Assembly (NCBI GenBank): GCA_033961575.1
Contig: CM066732.1
Span: 52,109,001-52,173,000 of the forward strand
From: Aselliscus stoliczkanus
Lineage: Eukaryota; Chordata; Mammalia; Chiroptera; Hipposideridae
Direction: 5' to 3'
Length of the DNA: 64,000 nt
Part shown: piece by piece, positions 22,582 to 33,975 of the stretch
Numbering within the stretch: position 1 is the first letter of the stretch
Layout: each line of letters opens with the position of its first letter
Made by a program: the position numbers and the translations under genes
The notes under the pieces: model-generated
Database searches by the model: none
What the model was told of the DNA's origin: nothing
The model's input: only the letters and a program-made list of their open reading frames with translations

Positions 22582-24889
22582 CGCTCGCTCACTTCTCCTC
22601 CTGCCTTCCATTTCATGGCCTGAGCTCAAATCTGAGATAAAGCCACGGCCGCCTCCTCCCCGGCCCTCAGCGGCGGCCTGTCTGATTGGATGCCTCCCAC
22701 AGCCCTGAGGACCAGCGCTTCAAGGAGGGAGCCGCGGGGACTCGCTGAGCCCTCGCTTCTTAAAGTGCGTGCCGTAAGTTACCTTGAAATGTTATTTCTT
22801 TTTTTTTGAAAAAAAAAAAAAAGTATTTTAGGTTCAACAGACACTTGGGTTCCTGTTAACAACTCATTTAAGGAGAAAGTGCGGGAAAGGCATTCAGATC
22901 AAGGCTTCTTTGACAACGCGAACCTCCTTACTTTGAACCCCAGCCGTGTGGACGGGATAAAAGATTTCGTGGAGACGCAGGCGCGCACGTGTGCAGGTGG
23001 CACAGGACCGACGCTAGCTACAACAGAGACGTGGGCATCTTGGATGGGCTTTGTCTGGCCAATAATGGAGACTGGATATTGGAGGGAGGGGGGCAGTGGG
23101 AGACCCAGAAAACCAAGACACAAAAACCACTTTGTGGCCATTGTGTTTCCACCAGAGTCTTGATCTGGGGGAAGCGTGCTGTTTGGAGAACTAATCAGAC
23201 GACCAGCTCCTTTGATGAGGCGCATTCTGAAAACCAAGGTCTAGAGGAGTCGCCCATTGCTGGCTCCCTGGGCTTTTCCCCGTACCTACAAAATCTGGCT
23301 TCCAAGGGAGCATGGATATGCCTTCCGTCCATCACCCCTGAAGCCCCTACAACCAGCTCTGGGCTTTTTATCTGGAAGGGTCTTGGTGGCTTCCCATGGT
23401 CCACAGGCTCAACTTCAAACTTCCAGCCTAGCAACCAAGGTCCACCGTGAGTTGGCTCCTCTTTGCCTCCCCTTCCCAGCCCCACCCCACCTAAGACCTC
23501 TCCTCCCACCTCGCCCTCTCCTCCCTGGTCCTGCTCTGTTCTTCTCCACTGTCCAAGGTCTGCTTGCCAGGCAGACGTGACTCCCAGGAACCATCCTCCT
23601 TCGTCTGCTTCTGTGAATTCTCACACACTGATTCTATGTACATTTGACCCATCTCATAAACTGTTGGTCTAGTCTACTCTCCCAAAAGGACTGCCAGCTT
23701 TCTAGGGGCAAGGACCCTGCCCGGTAGGCACCAGCTCATGGCACAGGGGCAACAGAGTGGGCACAAGAAGTGCTGGCCTCTTCTGAACTGTGAGAAGTGG
23801 CCAGGCTGTGGGTTGGTGAGTGCAGAAGATATGGACTCACCACCTTCTCCCAGCACCTTCCATCCCTGGGACGGGGGAGCAGGACCCAAGAGGAACTGCT
23901 GCCATATTGCTGTCACCTCTGCCAGCCACTCGAAAACCTGAAGGACCAGTGGTCCCTGGGGCCAGGCCAAAACTTTCAGCTTCTTGATGTTGTGCCAACT
24001 GTTTCCATTTCCATCACAGTTCACTCAATGGATCAATAATGGTTGAGTGGCCCACTATGTGCCAAGTGCTGGGGCTTTGGAGGTGAATATGGCTGACGCT
24101 GTCCCCACTCCGTTGGGATGATAGACAATGAATCAAGAGACACAGAAGGACTGATTACGATTGTGATAAATGCAATGGAGGGTAGGTGCAGGCTGCTGAG
24201 GGCCTTTACCCAGACCTAACAATCGCTTCTCAAGGATACTGTTTTACATCTGGAGCCCTCAATCACCTTGATGGACCACGTGATGGGATGCTGAGTGTAG
24301 GGGGGCTGGTGGGAGCAAGTCAGTTCTCACTAAGGGTCTGTGGTGAGGCTGGTGCTCTGAGCGCAGGCGGGGAAGTACCTTCGGGCAGGCTTTGTGCCTA
24401 CACTTGTGATGTATGTGGAGGGATCAGAGCAGGAGTCAGCTGTCCCTCTCGTGGAGGCCATGGCCAGAGACATTCCAGCACCTTCAGATGCTGGGTGTCC
24501 TCTCCTCTTCAAAAGGAGGGCCTTCTTTGCAACAACCTCCCAATTCCAGGTCCTTCAAGGCCTCATTAACCTCAACCGAGCAGCAGCTGATCACTCCCTC
24601 ACTGGTTCCCTCTCACTTCCTTGAAGTTTCTACTAATGAGCTAGTGAGCCACCTTGTATCATGGCTTCTGCAAATGTTCACCCCTGTATCTCACAGTGAA
24701 CTCCAGAAGAACTAGGATTACGTCTAGTTCTTCCTTAGGTAGCAAGGATCCTAGGTGAGGACATAAACCAGGTGAAATGAGCCTCTGGCATGCATGCCAC
24801 CACCCCCTATGCTGGCGGTGACAGCAGACATGACTAATCGATCCTGACACTCATTTCTGCTGTGCCTGGAGGGTTTAAAAGCACCTCCT

Positions 24890-25160
24890 CAGAAGCATCT
24901 TTTCTGGTCACCTTCTGAGGGAGGTCACTTCTCCCCAAATTGTTTTCCAAGACTAAAACTCATTCTTTTCTTCACAGTGCTCATCACACTTAGTAATTAT
25001 GTATTTTTAAACTAGTTTAAGGTCTATTTCCCCAACTAACTTGTAAGCTCCATGCGGTGGGACCGTGTCAATGTTTGCTCTCCCCCAGTGCTAAGCAGCT
25101 TTGGTCACACAGGAAGAGCCCAATACATATTTGCGGCAAGTTAACTGAATGCCTGAGTCA
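24890..25160 (+). repeat. L2 3' end
   Basis: The phrases cttttctggtcaccttctga, cttcacagtgctcatcacac and acttgtaagctccatgcggt, then ccaatacatatttgcggcaa, are a typical decayed L2 terminus. Confidence 0.75.
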
Positions 25161-26946
25161 ATGAATGATTTAAAGAGAGAGCCCATGCCTCCTTGTCAGA
25201 CTCCTGGGTTGAGTCCTGGCTCTGTAGCTTCCTGATGGGTGTGCGGGGACCAACCGCTCTGCTTCTCCACCCCAGTGTCTGGAGTTACCTAAGCGGAGGT
25301 CTCAGCCTCCTACTCCAGAGGTTTCAGCAGATCTGGGACAAAGCCTGTCCCTCTGAGCTTGGTGGCTGTGGGGAATTTTATTTAGGACTAGAATGTTGGT
25401 TGACTTTGGAGCTAGTGGGTTGGTGTTCAGTGTGGACCCAGGAGACAGGTGCCAGGGGTGGGCAGAGCTGCAGCCTCTCCCCTCCTGCCTGGGTCCTGGA
25501 TGGCAGCCCTTGTGGCTCCCAGGACTCTGTGGGGAGGGGCCCTCAGCTCCTGGGCACTGGGCTGAGCTGGCTGGAGGCGTGGACTTGACCCTGGCCCCTG
25601 ACAGCTGAGGAGGCAGCAGCGGCCTTACTGCTTGTGTCTTACTGTTCTCTTCCTCCTCCTTCACCACCTTTCCACCTTGGAGGGGGCAGCGGGGTGCTGT
25701 GCGCGCCCCTTTGTTTCTCCAGCTGGGACCAGATGGTCCCGCCCCTCTGGGGACGTGAAGCCCCCTGAGTCTGTGCCTCTCCCCCAGGCTCACCCTGCTC
25801 TGGCCAGTGAAGCCTGCCTAATGCGTCCTGGGGGTGGCTGCTGCCTCAGGCAAAGCAGCTCCCGCTGGCCTAGAGCCAGTGGGAATTTGTGGGTGTGGGG
25901 AGGAGGGTGAAGGGCGTGGGAATGGCCAAGTGGGCTGGTAGGGCCCTAACTGGCTGTTTCCAATCCCAGAAAAAGGGAGGGCATGGCAGGGTGGCCAGGG
26001 CCTAGTCAGCCTGGACCCCTGGCTCTCAGTTGGGTGGAGAGCAGCGCCCAGCAGGAGTCCCACTTTGTCCAGGAAGCGCAGAGCCCACGACTTGTCCTCC
26101 CAGAGGGCCAGTTAGCTGGGGGAAGTGGGAGCTAAACCACGCCCATTCTCCCTCAGCAACCACTCTTATCCGGGTGCAGGAGGCAAAGGGGGGGCTAGGG
26201 CAGGGCCCCCACAGCAGGCAGCACTTGCCGGTTTCAAAGGCTTCCTCTGCCCCCTTCCCTGTCCCCCTCAGCAGAACCTACCCCACGGCTGCGCCTCCAT
26301 TGCCCCAAGGGCCCCTCCTCCCAGCCCTGCCCTTGTGGCTTCTTTGGGCTCCTCTTTCCGTTACTGCGCGTGTGATACTCTCATCTTCCATCTTTCTCCA
26401 GTGCCCAGTGTCTGTCATTTCTGCCAGTCTTACCTCCACGAGCCGTTTTTCCTCTAATGGCACCTGTGGGGCCAGTCCCCACGATGGCCTCAGTGACGCT
26501 GGACTCCTGGTCTTCACGGCCGTGCTGTTCCCTCCCGTGCCGGAGAGGGCCGAGCTGTGTGACCCACAGAACATCGATCGCATCGGTGACGGTGGACGGT
26601 GGCGGCTTCGGGGTGGAGGCACACAGCGCCCCGAGCCTCTGCCTCCCCTCCTTTGGGCTGCTTGCTCTGAGGAAGCCAGCCGCCTGTCATTGGGACACTC
26701 AGGCGGCCCCGTGGAGAGGCCATGTGGAAAGGTGCTGAGGCCTCCCCACAGCAGCCCAACCAGCCACCACGTGAGCGGGCCACCCCTCGGTTCCAGACTG
26801 GCAACTACTAAGCACCTCAGCTCCCTCTGGGGACTCGCTTCCCCTCCTCCTCGTGTGTGGCCTGGGTGGGACTGCCTCTTTCCTGGGCCAACGGATGGGC
26901 CTTGACCCTGGACAGACGTGGTTGGGCTGCTCCTGGAAACGGCTTG

Positions 26947-27060
26947 ATAACACATACACATGTAGTATATACACACATGGGTACATATAAAACACATATG
27001 TACAAACAATATACGTATACACACATACACAGATACACATATATGTATGTGTGACACACA
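26947..27060. repeat. AC/AT-rich low-complexity sequence
   Basis: Degenerate runs of acacat, atacac and tatgtg units, largely alternating purine and pyrimidine. Peptides with many His, Tyr and Val-Cys repeats read through it are artefacts of this. Confidence 0.85.
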
Positions 27061-28144
27061 TTTTCCTTTTTTGCCAGAGTTGGCCTTTGTTAGTACACAC
27101 CTGACTTGGCACAGCCACCTCGCCACCGTCACCTGTCACACCACTCCCTGAAGGCCCCGGCCGCCTAGGACACACATCCTGTGCTCCCCAATGTGTGGTA
27201 GATAAATAGAAACCTAGAGATAGAAAGGATGTCAGGGCTACTTACTGTGATTGTGATCTGTGTTTTGTTTGCACTCTTGGAGGAGAATTTAAAAGCCTGA
27301 GAAGTTATCATGCTTGGTTCTCCGAATTTCTCCCTCCCTCCCCGACCCTCCTGAGGCTCAGCTGCCACAGGGCCAGGAGCAGGTGTCTGCAAGTAGCCTG
27401 GTAGCCTGGGCTCTTACAGGCAAGTGTCGAGTGTTGGGGTGTCGGCGTGAGAGGGAAGAGTGCCTGCACGGCTGCGGTGAGTGTACCTGTGTAGCTGACA
27501 GTGGCCCTGGAGGTGACCGGCCCTTCCCGACAGAGACGGCTGCGTGGCCCATATGGGGAGCAGGATCATAGCCATGGCACCGCCCAGCAGAAATCCTGGA
27601 CCAGCTTGGCGCAGACCCAGTGGGACAGCCCATCTTCGGGGCCTTTGGGCTTCTGTGGGCTGTGCCCAGTAGTAATTCAGCAGTGACCAGTGTGGGCTGA
27701 CAGCAGGCGCCGGGAGTCCTATTACCTCAATGGACGGCTCTGTGTGATGTCCCAGGACCGTGGGGAGTGAGACAGGGGACCCCACGATGACAGAAATGGA
27801 ATTTCCACCAGTCCAGCATGGCAGGGGCACAGCATCAGACCTATAGTAATCTGACTTAGGAAAATGTGCTATTTCTTTGATACCCACATTTGTGGGATGA
27901 GGCTCTAAGTGACTAGAATGTCAGCGCCACATGGCCAGAGGTTTTCTTTGGATTCTGTTTTGTTCATTCTTGTCCTATAGAGCTGAGTACACTGCCTGGC
28001 ACTCAGTAGGCGCACAGTAAGTACTAACGTATAAAGTCACAAGTAGAAAATAATTTACTGGGTGCCCACTAAGTGCTAGAGACTTTAAAGAGATTTTCCT
28101 TAGATTCATTTTTCTTTTCACAATAACCCTAGAAACTTAGTATT

Positions 28145-28615
28145 CTTCCTTCCCTCCGCCCTCCCTCCCTCCCTCCCACCCTCCCTCCCTCCCTCTCTCC
28201 TTCCCTCCCTCCCTCCCTCCGTCCCTCCCTCCCTCCCTCCCTCCCTCCCACCCTCCCTCCCTCCCTCTCTCCTTCCCTCCCTCCCTCCCTCCCACCCTCC
28301 CTCCCTCCCTTCCTCCATTTCTCCCTCCCTTCCTCCCTCTCTCCCTCCTTCCCTCCCTCCCTCCTTCCCTCCCTCCCACCCTCCCTCCCTCTCTCTCTCT
28401 CCCTCCCTCCCTCCCTCCCTCCCTCCCTCTCCTCTCTCTCTCTCTCCCTCTCTCCCTCCTTCCCTCCCTCCCTCCCTCCCTCCCTCCCTCCCACCCTCCC
28501 TCCCTCCCTCCCTCCCTCCCTCCCGACCTCCCTCCCTCCCTCCCGCCCGCCGTCCCTCCCTCCCACCCGCCCTCCCTCCCTCCCTCTCTCCCTCCCTCCC
28601 TCCCCTCTCCATCCT
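28145..28615 (+). repeat. Long (CCCT)n / (GGGA)n polypyrimidine tract
   Basis: About 470 bp are almost purely pyrimidine on the plus strand, built of CCCT units with sporadic CCAC, TTCC, CTCT and CCGC interruptions. The complement is a run of GGGA repeats with four or more G3 tracts per 20 bases. Frames giving Arg-Glu-Gly-Gly repeats are only translations of the repeat. Confidence 0.97.
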
Positions 28616-28619
28616 TCCC

Positions 28620-29370
28620 TTCCTAATCCCATTCCAGCTGTCCTTAATGCATTTACACACGCTCTATGAGCAATGCACTGTTTACATGTAATTTTAGTTT
28701 CTATGAAGGTTATAGTGGATCGCGTCTCACCTGTTTCCCTTCCTCTTCACCCACCACGTTTTGCCACCTGCCCTCCCAGGTGGGGACTGCCTCCAGCACC
28801 CACGTGCCTGTCCACTCGGGAACACCCTCGCTCTCTCCTGTGTCAGCGCTTTGGGCTGTTCCCCAGGAGTGGCACGGCGCGTCCCTGTGATGTGTGCGTA
28901 GCCGCCAGGAGGGGCCACACAGCCTCACTGCCTCCCAGCAAGGCTCCAGGCCTCCTGCACGTCTGTATCTGGGCCACAGTGGCATTCCCAGCTTGCTAAT
29001 ATTTCCCAGTCTAATTAGGTAGAGGGATACCTCATTGTTGTTTGACATTGCGTGTCTTGCCTCCGTTTTGGAGAAGGGCTGAAGCTTCAGAGACGTGCCA
29101 TGCCCAGAGGCTCTCAGCTGGCGTGAGGAGCTGGGCTTCGCCCACCCACCCTGGGCTCAGGCTGGCGGCTGGCACGCAGCTGCCCGTGGCAGAGGCTGAG
29201 GCTCAGCCCGCGTGGGCGCCGTCTTCCGCTGTGATCGAGCCCCACCTGGTGGCGCTCAGCGGGAACTGCCGCTGTGGAGGGGTGAGGAGGGCAGAGCAGG
29301 GGCGCAGAGGAAACCTGACCTGCCTCGCTTTTGAGGGGCCTACTGTTGTGGGTTTTTTTATTCATTTTAT
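28620..29370. other. Intergenic, no gene recognised
   Basis: Unique GC-rich DNA between the CCCT tract and the L1 remnant. No splice-compatible frame was recognised. Confidence 0.45.
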
Positions 29371-29921
29371 TTTAAATCAAATTAAATTTAATTATTTTGA
29401 GATATAATTGACTTCCATTATGCTAGTTTCAGGTGTACAACATAAACTTTTTTCTTGGGATGAGACTTTTCAAGACCCGCTCTCTTAGTAACCCCCAAAT
29501 ATGCAGCACCCCATTATCAACTACCGTCACCCTGCTGCACACGACATCCCCAGGACTTCTGTGCCTTGTCATCACTGGGAGTTCTGACCCCTGGCCACCT
29601 TCACTCTGCAGGTGGAGGGACCTGAACCGCTCCCATTGTTTTTAGCAAACAAAACCAGAACTGTTACAAAAACATTTAGGATACTTTTAATTAAAGTACA
29701 ATAAACCTGCCTAAAAGGCATAAACCCCAAGTGTACATACAGTTCAGTGAATTTTCACAAGTCAACACCTGTGGAACCAGCACTCCAGGTGTTCCGGATA
29801 CTGCCTGGAATTTTTAATTTGCATTTCCTGATGACTAACGAAATTCCTTACGTGTATTGGTCACTTAACTAACCTCTTTTGTGATGTTTGCCCATTTTTC
29901 TACTGAGTTACCTGCCTTTTA

Positions 29922-30112
29922 TTTATTTACTTTTCAGTGTTTATTTTTACTGGGGAACAGTGTGTTTTTCCAGAATTCATCAGCTCCAAGTCGAGTAGTT
30001 GTTTCAATCTAGTTTGGAGGGTGCAACTCAGTGGCCCATATGGGGATCGAACCGGCAACCTTGGTGTTACGAGCACTGTGCTCTAACCAACTGAGCTAAC
30101 CAGCCACCCCTT
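29922..30112 (-). repeat. VES-type bat SINE, minus strand
   Basis: The complement starts ggggtggctggttagctcag and ends in caataaaa-like A-rich text (seen as tttttactggggaacagtg). The exact duplication gttacctgcctttta lies at 29907-29921 and 30113-30127. It is inserted in the old L1. Confidence 0.88.
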
Positions 30113-30145
30113 GTTACCTGCCTTTTAAAAAATTGACTTATAGGA

Positions 30146-30579
30146 CTAGCTGGGTGGCTCAGTTGGTTAGAGTGTGAGCTCTGAGCAACAGGGTCACTGC
30201 TTCGATTCCCACATGGGCCAGTGAGCTGTGCCTGAGCTGAGCTGCCATTGAGCTGCCAACGGGCGTCAGGATGGCTCAGCGGGTGACAGTACATGCTTTT
30301 AATAACAAGGTTGCCAGTTCGACTCCCACATAGGATGGTGGGCTGCGCCCCCTCTCCCCGCTTCCCCCAACTAGATTGAAAGCAACGACTGGACTTGTAG
30401 CTGAACTGCGCCCTCCACAACTAAGATTGAAGGACTATAACTTGACTTGGAGCTGATGGGTCCTGGAAAAACACAATGTTCTCCTTCCCCAATTCCCCAA
30501 TAAAAAAATAAAAATCGAAACTGAAGTTTGGTTAGAATGCCAAGCTGAATTGTTATATGTATATTTATATTATATTTAT
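30146..30579 (+). repeat. VES-type bat SINE, plus strand, with about 60 bp extra 3' sequence
   Basis: A dimeric VES structure: the first tRNA-like unit (gggtggctcagttggttaga), an internal ggatggctcagcgggtgaca, then gatggtgggctgcgccccct, gaactgcgccctccacaact and ttccccaattccccaataaa. It is bounded by aaaattgacttatagga (30129-30145) and aaaattggcttgtagga (30580-30596), 15 of 17 identical. The SINE proper ends near 30516, so about 63 bp lie between its tail and the duplication. Confidence 0.85.
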
Positions 30580-31030
30580 AAAATTGGCTTGTAGGAGTTA
30601 AAAATGTCACCTGGATATAAGCCCATATATGTCTTTTCCCACTTGGGTCACTTGACTTTTCACTCTCTTTGTGATGTCTTTTGATTAGCAGAAGTTCTCA
30701 CTTTTAATATAGCATAATATATTAATATTGTATTACTGATTTTTTTTGTGTTTTGTTTAGAATTTTTTTGCCTACCCCAAAGTCCTGGAGGTTGTTGTCT
30801 GTTTCTTCTAAAGCTCTCACAATCCGCATCCATCTGGAATTGCTCTTTGCATATGGTGGGAAGCAGAGGGTCGACATTTTTTCCATATGGATGTTTAATT
30901 GACCAGCCTGATTTATTGAGATCGTCTTTTCCCCACTACACCACATGCCACCTACGTCATAAGCAGGGGCTTGTGTGGATCTGCTCCTGGTATCACGCTG
31001 GTCTCTGGATCTGGTGGTGATAACTCTGTG

Positions 31031-33827
31031 AGAAAATGCTGGACTGTCCACAAGGTCATTTCCAAGTATATAAAATCCTGGAGCAGGGCTGTTGTAGGTG
31101 GTGCTGTCTGCCCGTGGGACCCGGCTGGGGGCTCTGACGAATGTCCCTTTCTCAACGCTGTTTGTCTGGGGCAGGGGTGGGGTGGGGGAGAGGCTCATGA
31201 TGGGCTCGTGTGTCAGAACATCAAGAAGCTGAATCGAGGCTCCTTGTGCCTGTGGGGTCCACACACGAAAGCTCTGGACCCCCGGAGAGGGCCCAGGAGG
31301 CCCCAGCAGTGAGAGTGAGGCAGTCTCTTCCCTGTATTTACTTCGCCTCCCTTTGCCAGTCTGGTGGACCCAGGGAACTCTGCAGCCAGCTGTGCAGCAG
31401 CATCTGGGGTTTGAGAAGTGGGGTTCCCACAGCAATTTCCCCTTGAGGGTCTGGGAACATGAAGGGTCCCTTGAGGATGGGGCATTCCACTCAGCAGGGG
31501 CTGGGCTGACCTCCTGCTAACATCACTCCGCTGTGTGAAAAAGGGGTGGCCCTGGGGTGGGGCGTGAACACAATTACTGGAGCGTGGGAATCACAAGCAC
31601 CCGCCAGCCTGAACGCTCCACCGGGTTAGAGGCAGGACACTGGCTCCTCCCGTGGCTCCTCCGGCAACAGAAGGGCTGCGCTTCCCTCTCCCCCACCTCT
31701 TTGCATCTGGGCCTCCTGCTGAGTCTCAGGGGAAAGACTGATTTGCACTTCCCACCCTGCAGGAAAGGACCTGGGGGTCCAGGTGGACCACAAGGGGAAT
31801 ATAGCAAGTCTGCCATATAACACCATTGGTGAGGGGAAAGAACTAGAACGAGTGAATGAACTCCATATGTCACCTTGGAGTCAGTCCTTATTACCAGAAA
31901 GGAATTCGGTCTTTGGCACCTTACAAGAAAGCTGGGCTGCATCCATTCTTTGTCATTACATTTTAAAGAGGGATCAATACACTGAAGAGATAGTCAAACG
32001 GAATTGTATGATAGAAAACTGAAAAAAAATGAAGAGGCTAAAAAGTCATTTTATCTGTTCATTTGTTCCTCACTTCTCATCCTCTTTGATTAGGAATATT
32101 AGACAAAGACTGACCTCTCCCCTTCTACAGTGGCTTGAATGAGAGAAAACAGGCTCAAATTGCAGTGAGAGAGACACAGGTTAGACAGGCAGAAGGACTT
32201 CCTGAGGGTGAGGACAGTGGGTACAGGATGGGGGTGCGATGCAGGGCCTCGTCCTGACCACCGAGTCAGAAGTACAAGGCAAATGCCTTTCAAAGTGATT
32301 TTAGGTTTTGATTTTTAGTGAGACAATACCGACAAAGTGCCTGACACTTGGTGATACTCAGAAAATACCTTTCCTCCCCGCCTTTTGAAGAGCTAGTTCT
32401 CCTGAAAAAACAGGTACTTACTGGAGGGAAGGTTATCACATAGTGGCTTGTAGCTGGTTTCTTGAGATTCTGGCCGTGGGTCTAAACACCTCAGGGGCGT
32501 CGTGGTCCAGCCTCTGACTGGCCACCCCTCTTAGGGCCCCACCTTCCCCTACTGGTGACTAATGTGGGCTGGGGGTGGGTGGGAGGGAGCTCTGGGAGCC
32601 TCCACACCTTTACTCTGCCTCCCAAGGCAGCGACTGAGCGGATAGAGCCACTCACCTCTGAGCGGTCACTTTGGAGCCTGGAGGTGGGGCGTGGAAATGG
32701 AAAAGGCAGATGGGGAAATGGATGTAAATGGATGCAGAAAGCAATGCCGGGCGGCCGGGCCTGAGGCTGCACGACTGTGGCTCTGTCTCCTGGGGGCACA
32801 GGGACCGCTTGCTTCTGGGGTCCACCATGGAGACTCGGGTTTTGTTAGCAGCAGCTGCTTATCAGAGTTTGACTCAACAACGACATGCCCAGTTCTGAGG
32901 ATCTTTCTGGGAAAGCAGGGGCTAGGAAGTCGGCTCCTGGTCCATCGCGGGGAACTATGGGAACAGCTCACATTGTTACTGAGCTCCTATGTATCCACGT
33001 CTGTGCTTCATGCTTCACGTGCAAGCTCTCATTTCCTCTTCACAGCACCCCTGCTCAGCAGGTACTATTATTAGCCCCCTTCACAGAGGAGAACACAAAG
33101 GCCCAGAGAGGTAAAGTAACTTGCCTTAAGTCACACAACGAGCAAGTGGGGCAGTTGGGATTCGAACTTACTTGAAATGCTTGCAGGAACTACAAGGGCC
33201 GGGGCTTGTGACCTCGTTGGCCATTGCTCCAGGATGGGGACAGTCTCTGAACAGTCCTACAGAGGTCCCCGCATCCCCAGCATGTGAGAAGGCAGAGTGG
33301 GGACTCAGGTGAGGACACAGCTCGCATCCCTGCCCTGCCGCTTCCCGTCTGTGCGACTCTGAACTCCTTCCTCGCCCTCTGTGCCTCCTTCTCAGGTGAG
33401 CAATCCTTGTTTCCATGTGTTCACCGAGGCTCCCCCTCTTTTGTTTCCCCATCGGCTCCCCACCCGACACACGAGAGGGCCAGGTCCCCACACAGCCCTG
33501 TCGCGTGGTGTGCGAGACCCGTGGCACGTGTGTTCTCGGCCAGCCCCTCTCCCTCCTGAAGTCCGTCTGGGGACTCTGGGCTTTCCTCTCTCACGGCTGC
33601 TAAGACTCCCCTCCCAAGCAGCCCCTCCCAAGGAGTGTTCCTTTGGTGGGGAGACAGCCCGGTTTCTCCTGAGTCGGTTGTGACCCAATGGGGACAAAGG
33701 CTACATCACCACCACGAGCCATGCGTTTGGCCTGTTCTCTAATCACTGCTGACTAACGGGGCCGCACCTGGTCTGAAGGCCAGGTGGTCTGCCAGAGCAT
33801 GGCCTGAGGTGGCCAGGGGCAGGGCGC
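31031..33827. other. 3' flank of C16orf78; no further gene recognised
   Basis: This contains the likely 3' UTR of C16orf78 immediately below 33828 (extent unknown, no minus-strand AATAAA seen between 33180 and 33828) and a MIR at 32990-33175. The 237-codon minus frame at 30722-31435 runs from L1 text into unique DNA and is not a gene. Confidence 0.5.
32990..33175 (-). repeat. MIR relic, minus strand, well preserved
   Basis: The full antisense MIR series is readable: ggtactattattagccccct, cacaaaggcccagagaggta, aagtaacttgccttaagtca, then ttgggattcgaactta. Confidence 0.8.
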
Positions 33828-33975
33828 TCAGAGGGCTACGGTGGGGTCTCGGGCAAACACCATTTTAGCGTCGATCTCCCCTTCTACCATGTGGGGGTGG
33901 ATGTCCACGTTCATTCCCGCGTCTTTGCAGAGCTTGAGCAAGGTCCGGATGTTGTTCTGGGACAGCCGCAGGTAT
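33828..33975 (-). CDS. C16orf78: C16orf78 terminal coding exon 5 (residues 215-262 and stop)
   Basis: The acceptor GCTGCGCAG|ATAC joins to the exon 4 CG to complete Arg214, followed by YLRLSQNNIRTLLKLC. The exon ends in KMVFARDPTVAL and TGA (complement at 33828-33830). This is the best conserved part of the protein: the block from IRTLLKLCKDAGMNVDIHPHM matches the human protein as I recall it almost residue for residue. This suggests the C-terminus carries the main constrained function. Confidence 0.92.

Larger units (their letters stand above)
22579..28140. other. Intergenic, no gene; L2/MIR relics and low-complexity DNA
   Basis: L2-like 3' ends lie at 23600-23730 and 24890-25160, a minus-strand L2-like piece at 24030-24190, an AC/AT-rich low-complexity patch at 26947-27060 and an L2/MIR mix at 27960-28130. 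The long opposed frames at 26030-26905 (plus) and 26278-27132 (minus) overlap in GC-rich DNA and are not credible genes. Confidence 0.5.
29377..31030 (-). repeat. L1-derived block (3' UTR-like and antisense ORF2), broken by two VES SINEs
   Basis: 29377-29560 resembles an old L1 3' UTR (gatataattgacttccatta, gtttcaggtgtacaacataa, ctctcttagtaacccccaaa). 29815-29920, 30597-30720 and 30740-31030 match the antisense of L1 ORF2 (cctgatgactaacgaaattc, cttttgattagcagaagttc, tgcctaccccaaagtcctgg). The pieces were once continuous around the two SINEs. Frames are broken. 29640-29800 looks like another L1 terminal relic. Confidence 0.68.

Noticed and set aside
26030..27132. Opposed open frames of 291 and 284 codons
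   Set aside because: They overlap on opposite strands in GC-rich DNA. The minus one reads through the AC/AT low-complexity patch. Low stop density from GC content explains both.
28118..28660. Arg-Glu-Gly repeat proteins of 167-180 codons
   Set aside because: Pure translation of the GGGA/CCCT tract.
30722..31435. 237-codon minus-strand frame
   Set aside because: Its C-terminal part is antisense-L1-derived text. There is no start context, splice partner or recognisable domain.
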